Of a stretch of DNA of 64,000 nucleotides, positions 1 to 13,307 are shown piece after piece. The notes beneath the pieces are model-generated. The model was not told where the DNA came from and ran no database searches. It was given only the letters and a program-made list of their open reading frames with translations. The position numbers were made by a program, and so were the translations under genes. Origin of the DNA: Ampullaceana balthica (Eukaryota; Mollusca; Gastropoda; Lymnaeidae); NCBI GenBank assembly GCA_944989445.1, contig CALYLW010000994.1, forward strand, positions 513,163 to 577,162. Direction: 5' to 3'. Position 1 is the first letter of the stretch. Each line of letters opens with the position of its first letter.

Positions 1-66
1 TTGTGAACTTAGGGTGATTGCCCCCCCCCCACCGCCTCCCACAAAATTCAGGGAATTCTGCGTGCC

Positions 67-1603
67 ATGAATCGCGACGCCTTCCGGCAAGATCTATGTG
101 TGGCCGTGTCCCCTGACCTCTGCCCCACTTTGGATAAACTGAATAGTACACTACTCTCTGTGCTGGACTTACATGCCCCTGTCACCCGCCACAATGTCAA
201 GTCAACACGATCAGATCCGTGGTACTCAACAATAAGGGAAGAACTTCGAAGCGCCAAGAAAGCTCGACGTATAGCAGAAAAGACTTGGTTGAAGTCGAGA
301 CTTGTCATCAATAAGCAAATTTATTCCGCTGCCAAGCGATGTGTTACTAATATTGTACATCAAGCAAAAACATCATATTTTAATAATAAAATAATCAGAG
401 ACCCCCCTGTTGAAGGTAACAAATGACCTCCTACCCGTACTGGACAGTGTGAAAATTTCTATATTGGTCCTCTTAGATCTTAGTGCAGCCTTTTAACTGT
501 CGACCATCAAACACTGCTGAAAACCTTGCAAAATTATTTTGCAATTTCTGGCTCAGTTCTGGGCTTGGTTTCAATCATACTTATCTAACAGATCACAGGT
601 AGTATCAGTAGATGGCTGTTTCTCTCACAAAGCTGACTTGCTTTATGGTGTGCCTCAGGGCTCTGTTTTGGGTCCGGTACTTTTTGTACTGTATACAAGG
701 CCACTACTTCTACTGCTCGAAAAGCATTCAGTTAAAAGCCAATCATGTGCAGATGATACTCAGCTATATACTCACACTGATCCCTCTAATATGGACTCCT
801 CTGTCCAATTGATGCAAGAGTGCATTGGTGAGGTAAAGTCTTGGATGACGTTAAGCAAACTCAAGCTGAATTATGACAAGACTGAAGCACTTCTATTTTG
901 CAACAATAAATCACGCAGTACTTTGTCTCTTCCGAAGTCAATTCACGTAGCCAGTTCGGATATTCTGTTCACACCATCGACTAGGAATCTTGGCTACATT
1001 ATTTCTGACAGCATGTCTATTAACAACTTCATCAATCACATCTGTCGCTCTGCCTACACTGCCATTCGTCAGATCAGCTCAATCCGTCATTACTTAACAG
1101 TTAGTGCAACAAAAACTCTAGTCTGTGCTCTTGTACTAGCTCGTATGGATTATTGCAATTCTCTTCTGTCAGGTGCGCCAAAACAATGCATTGAAAAACT
1201 ACAGAAAGTTCAAAATTCAGCTGCCAGATTGGTGCTCAAGGCAAAAAAACATGACCATGTTACTCCACTTCTTCGCTCACTTCATTGGCTGCCTATACAA
1301 GCCCGCATTGATTACAAACTGGCCGTTCTCTGTCACAACTTCTTTTCGGACTCCTGCCCATCGTATCTTACTGATATTTTGTCGGTCTACTCACCCACTC
1401 GCCAGCTACGATCTTCTGCAGAGACACGCGTTCTCTCTGTTCCTACGACACGCACCAAAATATTTGGTGAAAGGTCGTTCTCTTTTTGTGCAGCCAAACA
1501 ACGGAATTCTCTACCATTACACATACGTAGTATTCAAACAACCAAGTCCTTCAAGACTGCACTTAAGACACATCTTTTCAAAATTTATTTTCAAAATTAT
1601 TGA
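67..1603 (+). pseudogene. L2/CR1-like LINE reverse transcriptase, broken
   Basis: Non-LTR retrotransposon ORF2 remnant. The first open stretch (67-426) is the linker between endonuclease and reverse transcriptase (motif DPWYSTIREELRSAKKARR). Around 460-500 a degraded LLDLSAAF block is followed by a stop where F-D-T-V-D-H is expected. The longer open stretch (539-1603) has GVPQGSVLGPVLF and the catalytic block as CADDTQLY, where the family normally has YADD, then the usual C-terminal thumb region (RMDYCNSLL, LHWLPIQARIDYKL). The stops, the frame change and the altered catalytic block mean it is dead. Clade assignment rests on family knowledge and the 3' tail; CR1 versus L2 is not resolved. Confidence 0.88.
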
Positions 1604-1788
1604 AACATTTCTTGTAAATGATTAACGTAGCTTATGTATAATGTACTGAAATTTTTGAGTTTGTTATGATATGAAAGTTAATTTAATACTTATAGGTATG
1701 TTATTTCTTTCATGTAAAGCGCTGTGAGCCCAGTTCCGTACTGGGATACAGCGCTATATAAATAATCAATTTATTCTTATTTTTATTA

Positions 1789-1800
<12 letters not shown>
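1604..1800 (+). mobile_element. 3' UTR and tail of the L2/CR1-like LINE
   Basis: Non-coding tail after the reverse transcriptase stop. It contains the hairpin-like pair AAAGCGCTGTGAG and CAGCGCTATATAAAT near 1716-1762, typical of CR1/L2 3' ends, followed by a short TTATT-rich tail. It runs into a TA microsatellite. Confidence 0.75.

Positions 1801-1837
<37 letters not shown>
1789..1837. repeat. TA dinucleotide microsatellite
   Basis: Near-uninterrupted alternating T and A. It ends exactly at the CTAG terminus of the next Helitron-like element, which suggests it served as an A|T target. Confidence 0.9.
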
Positions 1838-1838
<1 letters not shown>

Positions 1839-1868
1839 TAGGGGAAATTACCCGGCTATTCCCGGGTT

Positions 1869-2465
1869 TAACAACAACAGCAACAACAACAAAAACAACA
1901 ACAGCAACAAAACAACAAAAACAAACAACAAAAACAAAACAACAACAAACAACAACCACAACAACAACAGCAACAACAACAAAACAACAACTACAACAAC
2001 AACAGCAACAACAACAGCAACAACGACAAAAACAACAACAGAAACAGCAACAGCAACAAAACAACAAAAACAAAACAACAACAAAAACAAAAAAATTAAC
2101 AACAAAACAACAACAAAACGACTACAACAACAACAACAACAACAAAGCAACAACAACAAAACAACAACTACAACAGCAACAACAACAAAGCAACAACAAC
2201 ATGAAGGGCATTGTCGTCGCAGGGCAAGGGATGTGGACCACAACAACAACAGCAAAAACAACACAAAAGCAACAACAGCAACAACAAAAACAGCAACAAC
2301 AACAAAAACAAAACAACAACAAAAACATCAACAACAAAACAACAACAGAACAACAACAACTACAACCACAACAGCAACAACAACAAAGCAACAACAACAA
2401 AACAACAACTACAACACCAAAAGCAACAACAAAAGCAACAACAACAAAGCAACAACAACAAAAAA
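1869..2465. repeat. CAA/CAG-type trinucleotide microsatellite
   Basis: Impure (CAA)n with interspersed CAG and ACA units. It gives long spurious reading frames rich in Gln/Asn/Thr on + and Leu/Val/Cys on -. It is part of Helitron-like element A and is repeated in its sister copy. Confidence 0.93.
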
Positions 2466-2879
2466 AATTATTTTATGGCGAAAATCGCCTTCTTGTTAAT
2501 CTCGACACCAAAATGTTTATTATTTTGCGTCATTATTTTACGTCTTAATTTTCAATAATTTTTATTTTATACTAGCAGGCCCGTCGTGCGTTGCAACGAT
2601 CTCTTTAAAAATGAATAAATTGAAAGAAACCAAAGATTGGTATGTTTTAAAAGAATTATGCCATAAACCTTCGGGGAAGTGAGAAAAAAAAGTCCAAGTT
2701 TAATAGCAAACTGTTACATTAATTAATAATTAAAAACTTACAAAAGGAAAAACGATATTAAGAGGCCCAGCCAAAAAATGAGTGATAATTTAATTTTTTT
2801 ATTGCCATTGTACTCAAGCTAAATTTCTCAATATCGTGTAAAATTGAATGGGGAATTAAATTGTTACCGTGCAGTAAAA

Positions 2880-5090
2880 ATGACATTTGGGGCCCCCAGC
2901 TCCGAGGGAATGGACATTAGGAGTTCAGTGCCCTATATTAATATATTATAGGTTCTTAACTTTTTATATACTAACTTTAGTCAAAATCCATTTATTTTCT
3001 CATTATCTACCGCTTAAACTAATTTTAATATAGCTAATATAGTGAATAAAACTACATAAAGGGGCCCCGGGCTTTTTCGCTGCGAGATGTCAATTTCAAA
3101 AACCTTTACATTTCAATTCAGTTTCATCATGGATATATTTATCAAGATCGTTAAAAAGTGAATGGCAAAAATATCTTAAACATATATGAAAAAAGACATT
3201 TGGGGCCCTCCGTCACCGAAGAAAATGTCATTAGAAGTTCAAAAACCTTGACTATTTTAATATGGGCTACCAAGTTTTTTATACAAAATTTGGTTAAGAT
3301 CCAATCATTTACTCAGTAGCTAAAGCATAAACTAATTTTTATATAGTTCGTATAAGCAAAAAATGACAGTAAGAGATAGAGGGTCCAGTTATTGCAAGAA
3401 ATAAAGTGCGAAACACATGTTCATTTGAATAAATTTCAAAATGCATAAATTTATTTATATTTATCAATAATGGTAAAATTTGACTGTGCGATAAAATATT
3501 AAACATACATTTTGGGCTCCCTGCCCCAAGGAAAAGAAAATTACGAGTTCAGTGCCCTATAGTAATAAAATATAGACCCTCGAGTTTTTATATAATAAGA
3601 TGGGTCAAGACCCATTAACTTTTTCAGAATTTTACGCTAATAATAATTTTTATACAGCTAATATAATGGAAAAAAAAACGAAATTTAGGGGCCCCTGGGC
3701 CCATTCGGTGAAAGATTTCAATTTAAAAAATGCTGTTCATTTTAATTCAGTTTCCTCATAGATATATTCCTTAAGATCGTGAAAAATTAAATGAAGAAAA
3801 CTATCTCAAACATATACGAAGAAAAGACATTTGGGGCCCCAGGCCCCGAAGGAATGGAAATTTGAATTTCTGTGCCCTATAGTATTTTAATATCGGCTAC
3901 CAAGTTTTTGTATACAAATTTTGGTTAAGGTCCATTCATTTACTCGGTAGCTAACGCATAAACTTATTTTTATATACCTCATATAAGCAAAAAACTACAT
4001 TATGGGCCCCAGGGCCTAATTATCGCAAGAAATAAAGTGCGAAAGACATTTTAATTTGAATAAATTTCAAAATACATACATTTATTTTTTATGTCTCAAT
4101 ATTGAATGAACGATAAAATATTGAACACACATTTTGGGCTCCCTGCCCCAAGGGAATGAAAATTAGGAGTTCAGTGCCCTATAGTAATAAAATATAGACC
4201 CTTAAGTTTTTATGTATTAAGATGGGTCAAGATCCATTAATTTTCTCAGTATTTAACACGAATACTAATTTTTAAACAGCTTAAATTAGGGAAAAAACGA
4301 CATTTAGGGGCCCCTTTAGTGAAAGGTGTCAATTTTTAAAAACCTGTTCATTTAATTCAGTTTCCTCATAGATATATTCCTCAAGATCGTGAAAAATTGA
4401 ATGGGGAAAAATATCTTAAACATATACGAAGAAAAGACATTTGGGGCCCCCGGCACCGAATATATTGACATTAGAAGTTTAGAAACTTTAATTATGTCAA
4501 TATGGGCTACTAAATTTTTGTATGCAAATTTTGGTTAAGATGCATTCATTTACTCAGTAGCTAACGCAAAAACTCATTTTTATATAGCTCACATAAGCAA
4601 AAAACGACATTAAGGGCCCCAGTGCAAGATATAAAGTTCAAAATACCTGTTCATTTCAATCTGTATAATAATGGATACATGTGTCATTAGTTGTCAATAT
4701 TGTTAATAATTGAATGGTGAATAAAATCTTAAACGTTTAAGAAAAAGAATTTTTTGGGCCCCCAGCCCCGAAGGAATGACTATTAGGAGTTCAGTTCCCT
4801 TTAGTGTTTTAATATTGGCTATCAAATTTTTATATACAAAGTTTGGTTAAGATCAATCAATTTACACAGTAGCTAGCGCTGAAACTAAATTTTATATAGC
4901 TCATATAAGCAAAAAATGACATTATGGGTCCCCGGCGCCCCATGAGTGATAAATTTAGAAAAAAAGTTGCCAGTCTCCAAAAGTTTCATGATGATCGGAT
5001 GAATGGTTTAATCAGCTATAAAGGACATGCACACAGACATACATTGATTTTAATATATATAGATTAACAAAAACGACATTAAGGGCCCCC
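2880..5090. repeat. Diverged tandem units inside Helitron-like element B
   Basis: Recurring blocks each hold a GGGGCCCC/GGCCCCGAAGGAATG core, ATTAGGAGTTCAGTGCCCTAT, a TTGGTTAAGATCCATTCATTTACTCAGTAGCTAA block and TTTTTATATAGCTCATATAAGC. Copies are diverged and of uneven length, older than the homogeneous 330-bp units that follow. Confidence 0.75.
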
Positions 5091-6535
5091 GGGCCCAATC
5101 GGTGCAAGAGAATAACTTTAAAATACATGTTCATTTCAATCTGGATCATGATAGATATATTAGTCAATGCTTTTCAAGATCGTGCAAATCATAACGGGAA
5201 TAAAGTATTTAACGCTTACCAAAAAAAAGGATTTTGGGCCCCCGGCCCCGAAGGAACGGACATTAGGAGTTCAATGCCATATGGTACTTTAATATAGGCT
5301 ATCAAGTTGTTATGTACCAAGTTTGGTCAAGATCCATTCATTTTCCAAGCAGCTAAGCCTTAAACTAATTTTTATATAGCTCATATAAGAAAAAATTCTC
5401 ATTATTTGGCCCCCGGCGCCCCATGAGTGTTAATTTTTGAAAAAAAGTAGCCTATTTCCATCCCGTGAGCGTACTCAAAAGTCTCCAAAAGTTTCATGGC
5501 GATCGGATGAATGGTTTAGTCAGCTAACGGGAATAAAGTATTTAACGCTTACAAAAATAAAGATTTTGGGCCCCGGCCCCGAAGGAACGGACATTAGGAG
5601 TTCGATGCCATGTGATACTTTTATATAGACTATCAAGTTGTTATGTACCAAGTTTGGTCCAGATCCATTCATTTTCCAAGCAGCTAAGCCCTAAACTAAT
5701 TTTTATATAGCTCATATAAGAACAAATTCTCATTATGGGCCCCCGGCGCCCCATGAGTGTTAAATTTTGAAAAAAAGTAGCCTATTTCCATCCCGGGAGC
5801 GTACTCAAAAGTCTCCAAAAGTTTCATGGCGATCGGATGAATGGTTTAGTCAGCTAACGGGAATAAAGTATTTAACGCTTACCAAAAAAAAGACTTTGGG
5901 CCCCCGGCCCCGAAGCAACGGACATTAGGAGTTCAATGCCATATGATACTTTAATATAGGATATCAAGTTGTTATGTACCAAGTTTGGTCTAGATCCATT
6001 CATTTTCCAAGCAGCTAAGCCCTAAACTAATTTTTATATAGCACATATAAGAAACAATTCTCATTATGGGCCCCCGGCGCCCCATGAGTGTTAAATTTTG
6101 AAAAAAAGTAGCCTATTTCCATCCCGGGAGCGTACTCAAAAGTCTCCAAAAGTTTCATGGCGACCGAATGAATGGTATAGTCAGCTAACGGGAATAAAGT
6201 ATTTAACGCTTACAAAAATAAAGATTTTGGGCCCCCGGCCCCGAAGGAACGGACATTAGGAGTTCAATGCCATATGATACTTTAATATAGGTTATCAAGT
6301 TGTTATGTACCAAGTTTGGTCAAGATTCATTCATTTTCCAAGCAGCTAAGCCCTAAACTAATTTTTATATAGCTCATATAAGAAAAAAACTCATTATGGG
6401 CCCCCGGCGCCCCATAAGTGTTAAATTTTGAAAAAAAAGTAGCCTATTTCCATCCCTGGAGCGTACTCAAAAGTCTCCAAAAGTTTCATGGCGATCGGAT
6501 GAATGGTTTAGTCAGCTATAACAGACATGCATACA
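5091..6535. repeat. About four 330-bp tandem units in Helitron-like element B
   Basis: The landmark CCATGAGTGTTAA recurs at about 5421, 5751, 6082 and (as CCATAAGTG) 6412, a steady 330-331 bp period. Each unit carries GGGCCCCCGGCGCCCC, GTCTCCAAAAGTTTCATGG and a GATCGGATGAATGGTT block. The short reading frames in them are shadows of the repeat. Confidence 0.85.
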
Positions 6536-6769
6536 TACATACATACTTTGATTTTTATATATATATAGATAACTCATATAAGGAAAAATTACATTTTGGG
6601 CCCCCGGCCCCCAGTATCTTATATATATGGAACGAAACCTGTTTAATAACCTTTCCGATATAATTTTGTGTACGTGTACCAAATTTCACGTTATTTGGTT
6701 GTCTGGATCTTGAGTTATTAGGGAACAGACAGACAACCAGACAGACAACAAATGCGTCTTATATGTATA

Positions 6770-7616
6770 CTAGGGGCAAGTACCCGGCTTCGCCCGGGTT
6801 TAACAACAGCAGCAACAACAACAAAAACAACAACAGCAACAAAACAACAAAAACAAACAACAAAAACAAAACAACAACTACAACAACAACAGCAACAACA
6901 ACAAAGCAACAACAACAAAACAACAACTACAACAACAACAGCAACAACAACAGCAACAACAACAAAACCAACAACAGAAACAGCAACAGCAACAAAACAA
7001 CAAAAACAAAACAACAACAAAAAAACAACAAAATCAACAACAAAACAACAATAAAACAACTACAACAACAACAGCAACAACAACAAAGCAACAACAACAG
7101 CAACAACAACAGCAACAACAACAGCAACAACAACAAAAACAACAACAGCAACAACTACAAAAACAAAACATCAACAAAAAAATCAACAACAAAACAACGA
7201 CAAAACAACAACAAAACAACAACTACAACAACAGCAACAACAGCAACAACAAAAAAGCAACAACAACAAAACAACAACTACAACAACAAAAGCAACAACA
7301 ACAAAAAAATTATTTTATGGCGATAATCGCCTTCTTGTTAATCTCGACACCAAAATGTTTATTAATTTGCGTCATTATTTTACGTCTTAATTTTCAATAA
7401 ATTTTTATTTTATATAGCTCATATAGGGAAAAACTACATTTTGGGCCCCCGGGCCCCAGTATCTTATATATATGGAACGAAACCTGTTTAATAACCTTTC
7501 CGGTATAATTTTGTGTACGTGTACCAAATTTCACGTTATTTGGTTGTCTGGATCTTGAGTTATTAGGGAACAGACAGACAACCAGACAGACAACAAATGC
7601 GTCTTATATATATAGA
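6770..7616 (-). mobile_element. Helitron-like element A, second copy
   Basis: Same architecture as the first copy. CTAG is at 6770-6773 with the hairpin GTACCCGGCTTCGCCCGGG, then a CAA-rich block (6802-7300), the unique segment ATGGCGATAATCGCC, and a 5' TC end on the minus strand at 7616 or 7618. It abuts the first copy and gives the uninterrupted reference for the insertion of element B. Confidence 0.72.
6802..7306. repeat. CAA/CAG trinucleotide microsatellite, second copy
   Basis: Impure (CAA)n like the block at 1869-2465, in the same position of a sister Helitron-like element. The Gln/Asn-rich and Cys/Leu/Val-rich frames over it are artefacts. Confidence 0.93.
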
Positions 7617-7632
7617 GATAAAGATATATATA

Positions 7633-10062
7633 TCTAATATATAAAGCTCAGTTGGTGTTTGTATCTTTGTATGTTTGTATGTTTGTATGTTTGTATATTT
7701 GTATCTTTGTATGTTTGTATGTTTGTATGTTTCACTTTTCGACTTTCTGTTAGACAATCACGGAAAAACCAAATGACGGACGGGGACCAAATTTGGCAGG
7801 ACGGTTCCTTTTACCCTGAAGGTGGTTTTAAGTTGGTTTTTTTTATTGTCCCTTTTGCCCGAATGCCGTAAATTAAATAATCAGAAAATGCAGAGACAAA
7901 GAATAAAAAATTTAACCTCATTTCTGTATTGAACAAATTTACGCGGACGTTCAAATGCCGTTCAAAGCGAGTTACTTTTGGTGACGTTTTTTTTTACAAT
8001 ACTTTATTTTCAGCGCTGCGCATTCATAATATATTATGTCTAATTACGGTGCGCACATTTTCGTGTACGCTTCATAATTTGAGCTGTTTAGTACAAAGAA
8101 TTGTCATTTTCTTTACTGTTACTTTCTATATATTAGATAGACACGTAAACATATTTAATTACAACTGCCACACGATGCATTAGATTTAATTGTTTACACT
8201 TTTAAATTTAATTCCGAATTTGTTTTAATTATTTTTTGTTCCATAATTCGACATTTAATAAAAACCTATTTATGTAATAATTGTGTCAGTATTTTTTTCA
8301 AACTATTTAAACTTAGGCTACCGGACCTATTAACATAAGTAGATTAAACTAAATAAAGTGATCCTGAAAACGCTTAATTATTTTGTATTGCGATTTACGA
8401 ATTGAATATGTTATGTTCATTCCTTTGATGATGGATTAACATAGGCCATTTTAAAAATCAATTATTGTCATGGTTTCACATGCGTTTTTAACATAAAATT
8501 GATTTGTTTTTGTTTTTTTTAAAATTAGGAATATAGCCTAATTTCTTTATTTATCTTTATTATCTTTATCTCATAGACGCTTTTGCAAATATTGTATTCA
8601 TTACAATTGTGTTACGATGCAGTGTCGTAAATATATAAGAGCTTTTTTAGTGACGACAGTGGCAGAGATCTTTTGGAAAATGTCAACAAAGCATTGGCCT
8701 TTCTTAAAATGGATACAAACAAACAAACAAACATAAAAATATCAACTGAGCTTTATATATTACATATGCGTTTAAATTATTTTAATTTTAATTATTTTCA
8801 CGATGCATTGTATTAATATTTTACTTGCAATGAATAAAATTGGGAATTTTTAAAAATGTAATTCATAATTCGACATTTAATTAAAAAACTATAGATGTAG
8901 CGAGTTTATTTTATGTTGAAAGTTATGGCCTATGTCAAATAAACTTACACTTTACAACAGTTTACTTAAGCTTTATATACACTATACATGATAAACTTTC
9001 GATACCGAATTTATTAACAAAACTTGACTAAATTTAATGAAATGATCCTGAAAACGCTTAATTAATAAGAATTGCGAATTGAATATGTTTTTATGTTCAT
9101 TCCTTTGTATTCAGAATAGCATAGGTCATTTCTAAAATTGCCTTTTAATCATTTTTAAGATGCACTTATTAATAGACGGTTGAATCTTCTTTTTTTCATT
9201 TTTATTTTATTTTTCAGATATAAAATCTGGTGTGTGTGTGTGTGTGTGTGTGCATTGAATATAATTTACAAAATATGATGCCTTATCCGAAATAGGGAAC
9301 AAAAAAATGATTCCTTTTTGAAATTATACACATTGCTTATAAACCGTAAATATAAATCGTAAAATATAGAGACATACAAAATGTTAAATATTATTTCCCT
9401 GTGAAGACAATTATGAATACGTCAAAAGGAGGAGTTATTTTTGTCCAGTACATTTACTTTATAACAAGACTATATTTTATGCGGCCAGCTTTCTATATTG
9501 TCTAAATATGGTGTGAACATTTTTTTGATATCATTTTAATACGAACGTTTTTAAAAAAAAATTATTTTAGAAAGTACATTTACAATTTTGTTTATTTGCG
9601 CTATGAGTCACTTAGCTTTTCCCTTTCAAAGGGATAGTGCCACGTGTTCTTTATCTCATAGACGTGGTTACAAATATTATATAACTTACAATTGTGATAC
9701 GATGCAGTTTCGTAATTATATATTAAATTTTTGAGTGACGAGGGTTGTAGAGCTCTTTCGGAAAACCTGTAAGTTATGTTAATTTTGTACAAGTTGGAAT
9801 GAAATTGTAAATTTAGTTATTATGGTCGGCAAGAATCATTATTTAATAAATCATATCTTTTAAATAGTAAGGTTATTTTAAAAGGCACTGCATTAAGTGA
9901 AAACAACCCACGCGGTAAAATGGCATATCTTTGCTTCTCATAAGATTTTAACTAAATAGATGAATCTTAAATTTATCTTGGCAAATAAAAATTGTAATAA
10001 CCAGCAACTAATACTTGGATAAAGGGTCAGCACACTCCCGCTACAATGCGGGTATTTTTCTA
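7633..10062 (+). mobile_element. Helitron-like element C, non-autonomous
   Basis: It starts with TC (TCTAATATATAAAGCTCAG), followed by a GTTTGTATCTTTGTATG-rich stretch, and ends with the hairpin CCCGCTACAATGCGGG, a T-rich spacer and CTAG at 10059-10062, next to T. The interior (about 8000-9960) is AT-rich with no protein I recognise. It holds diverged internal duplications: 8251-8440 against 8866-9130, and 8558-8690 against 9640-9760. A (TG)n stretch lies near 9230-9252. Confidence 0.72.
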
Positions 10063-10081
10063 GTATATATATAAATATATA

Positions 10082-13000
10082 TCTTCTTCTATACTAAAAA
10101 AAAGGCAAAGCCCTGATTGACTGACTCATTCATCACTAATTCTCCAACTTCCCATGTAGGTAGAAGCATGAAACTTTGAGAAGTTGTTGAGTAGCCTCTC
10201 GTGACGAAAATTTGAGTAAAATAATTTTAAAATTAACACTCAAGGGGGCCGGGGGCACAAAAACGTTTTTTCTTATATGGCCCATATAAAATTTGAAAAT
10301 CACAAATGCTCAAATTTCCCGAGTAGGCAGAAGCATGAAACTTTGGGACGCTGTTGAGTACAAACCCGCAATGGTAACGGGAGAAAAAATATTTAAAGTT
10401 TCACTTCCTGGGGGCCGGGGGCCCACAAGAAGTTTTTTCCTTAAATGAGCTATTTAAAAACTGAAAATCACAAATTCTCAAATTTCCCGTGTAGGTAGAA
10501 GCATGAAACACTGGGTAGCTGATAAGTACACTTCCGCGATGGTAACAAGCTAAAAAATATTTAAATTATCACTTAATGGGGGCCGGGGGCCCAAATGTAG
10601 TTTTTTTTCTTATATAAAAAAATGACTCATTACTAATTCTCCAATTTCCCGTGTAGGTAGAAGCATGAAACTTTGGGAACTTGCTAAGTACCTTCTCACG
10701 ACGATAATTTTCGAAAAATAATTTTAAAACACTCATTCGTGGATGCCTGAGGGCCGGGGGCCCAAATGAAGTTTTTTTCCTAATATGAGCTATATAAAAA
10801 CTAAAAATCATTAATTCTCCTATTTCCCGTGTAGGTAGAAGCATGAAACTTGGGGTAGTTGTTAGTACACTTCCACGATGGTAACAGGTAAAAACAATTT
10901 TTAAATTATCACTTACTGGGGGCCGGGGGCCCAAATGTATTTTTTCTTATATTTAAATATGAAGCATCAATAATTCTCCAACTTCCCGTGTAGTTAGAAG
11001 CATGAAACTTTGGAAAGTAGTTGAGTAGCCTCTCTCGACAATAATTGGTCTAAAAGAACTTTAAAATTCACTTTCAAAGGGGCCGGGGGCCCAAAAACGT
11101 TTTTTCCTTATATGGCCAGTATAAAAATTGAAAATCACTAATTCTCCTATTTGCCGGGTAGGTAGAAGCATGAAACTTTGGGAAACTGTCGAGTACATTT
11201 CCGCCATGGTAACGGGAAAAAATATTTAAATTATCACTTACGGGGGGTCGGTGGCCAAAATGTAGTTTTTTCCTTATATAAGCTATATAATAATTGAAAA
11301 ACACTAATTCTCTTACTTCCCGTGTAGGTAGAAGCATGAAACTTTGGGTAGTTGTTGAGTAACATTCCGCTATGGCAAAAGGTGAAAACAATATCTAAAT
11401 AAACACTTACTGGGGGCCGGGGGTCCAAATGTAGTTTTTTTCTAATAATAAAAACTGACTCATCACTAATTCTCAAACTTCCCGTGTAGGTAGAAGCATG
11501 AAACTTTGGAAAGTTGTTGAGTACCTTCTCACGACGAAAAATGGCAAAAAAGAATGTTAAAATTCACACTCTTGGGAGCCCGGGGCCCAAAAAAGCTATT
11601 TTTCCCTATATGGACTATATTAAATATTAAAATCACTAATTTTCTTATTTCCCGAGTAGGCGGAAGCATGAAACTTTGGGAAATTGTTGAGTACAATCCC
11701 GGATGGTAACAGGCGAAAATGATTAAATATTATCACATTCTGTGGGCCCGGGGGCCCAAATGAATTTTTCCTAATATGAGTTATATAAAATATGAAAATC
11801 GTGAATTCTCCTATTTCCCATGTAGGTAGAAGCATGATATTTTTGGGTTGTTGTTAAGTACACTTACATGGTGTTAACAGGCGAAAACAATATTTAAATT
11901 ATTACTTACACGGGGCCTGGGGCCCAAATGTAGTTTTTTTAAAAATATTAAAAACTGACTCATCATTAATTCTACGATTTCCCGTGTAGCTAGAAGCATG
12001 AAACTTTGTGAATTTGTTGAGTACTCTCTCATGACAAAAATGGTGAAAAAGAATTTTTAAATTCATACTTTTGGAGACCGGGGGCCCAAAAATATTTTTT
12101 TCCTTGTGCTGAAAATCGCTTTATTCTCCACTTTCCCGTCCAGGTAAAAAAAACATAAAACTCTGGGAAGTTGTTGAGTACACTTCCGCGATGGTACCAT
12201 GCAAAAAAATATTTAAATTGTCACTCACTGGGGCCGGAACCCCAAATGTATTTTTTCTCATATAAAAAGTTAATCATAAAAAATTCTCCATCTTCCTGTG
12301 CAGGTAGAAATATGAAATTTTGAGAAGTTGTTAAGTACACTACCAGGATAGTAACAGGCGAATTCTTTTGCTTAATTATCACTCACTGGGGGCTCGGCAC
12401 ACAAATGTAGTTTTTTCACCTTATATGAGCTAAATTACAAATTAAAAAAACTTTGGATACTGTGTAATTGTATTTTTTTTAAACTTGGAAGATAAAAACT
12501 TGACGTCCTATATAAAATTTCGTTAGGGCATTAACATTTTTTTTCCAATCTTTTGTAGCCGAGGACCGCTAATCTCTTTTCCGTAAATTTTTAAGACATT
12601 TTAACCATTCGATTTCACTCGATTTTTTAAAACAAATGTTGTCTAACAAATATATTCATCATAATTCAAAATAAAATAAGCTGTTGTTTTAAACTATACA
12701 TATTACACCGATAGGGCCCCCGGCCTTTATTTTAGATTTTAAAAAGACGTATTAATAGTAAATGTATTTTATTTATCCCACTTACATTAAAATTTAGGAA
12801 GTTTTGGGTACGCTCCAGCGAAGGTTTCTGGCATTAAATGTAACATTTTAAAACACCACTTAATAGGGGCTGGGGGCCCTTATACCATTTTTATCATTAG
12901 TTATATAAAAGTTAATTTTTAAAGTAGTTACTAGGTAAATGGATGAATTATTCACCAAATTTGATTTTTTAAAAATTCTATAGGGTAATGAACTTCTAAA

Positions 13001-13307
13001 GTCTTTTCCTTCGGGGCCGGGACCCAAAATATTTCTTTCGTAAATATTTAAAGCTTTTTTACCTTTAGATTTTAAATAATTTAAATAAATATACACACTC
13101 ATCTCTATCACATGAACATCCAGCATCCATTTGCACGGGGGCCCGTAATGTCATTTTAGTATCCATTTTATTTTACACCATCTTGACAAAAATATATATC
13201 CATCATAATCCAGAATGAAATAAATTGGTGTTTTGAATTGATGTATAATGGGTTTTCAACGCTTACTGAAATCTTTACTTCCGAAGCATAGCGCGGGTAT
13301 TTTGCTA

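Larger units (their letters stand above)
2572..6569 (-). mobile_element. Helitron-like element B, inserted in element A
   Basis: On the minus strand it begins with TC at 6569 (TCTATATATATAAAAATC) and ends with a GC-rich hairpin region and CTAG at 2572-2575. It sits between A (2571) and T (6570), the Helitron A|T target. Removing it rejoins TTTATTTTATA with TAACTCATATAAGG, which matches the uninterrupted sister copy at about 7406-7427 with one or two substitutions. The interior is diverged tandem units with GGGCCCCCGGCCCC blocks. No helicase or Rep domain is seen. A second 5' end (GATT at about 5062) suggests internal rearrangement. Confidence 0.75.
1838..6769 (-). mobile_element. Helitron-like element A, CAA-rich, interrupted by a second one
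   Basis: Read on the minus strand, it ends in a GC hairpin (around 1848-1868, CCCGG...CCGGG) followed by a pyrimidine-rich stretch and CTAG at 1838-1841, the classic Helitron 3' terminus, next to T. Its body is the CAA-rich block 1869-2470, then a unique segment to 2571, then 6570-6769 after an inserted element. A second copy lies at 6770-7616. No RepHel protein is visible, so it is non-autonomous. The 5' end is cut by the second copy. Confidence 0.7.

Noticed and set aside
1795..2560. Long Gln/Asn-rich (+) and Cys/Leu/Val-rich (-) reading frames
   Set aside because: They are translations of a CAA/CAG microsatellite. The same frames recur at 6718-7326 in a sister element, with no start context or conserved non-repeat domain.
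5437..6663. Short plus-strand frames in the 330-bp units
   Set aside because: The same peptide recurs with each tandem unit and frames break between copies. There is no domain.
10569..11835. Minus-strand peptides rich in FGPPAP and KFHAST
   Set aside because: They are translations of the tandem GGGGCCGGGGGCCC units in Helitron-like element D.
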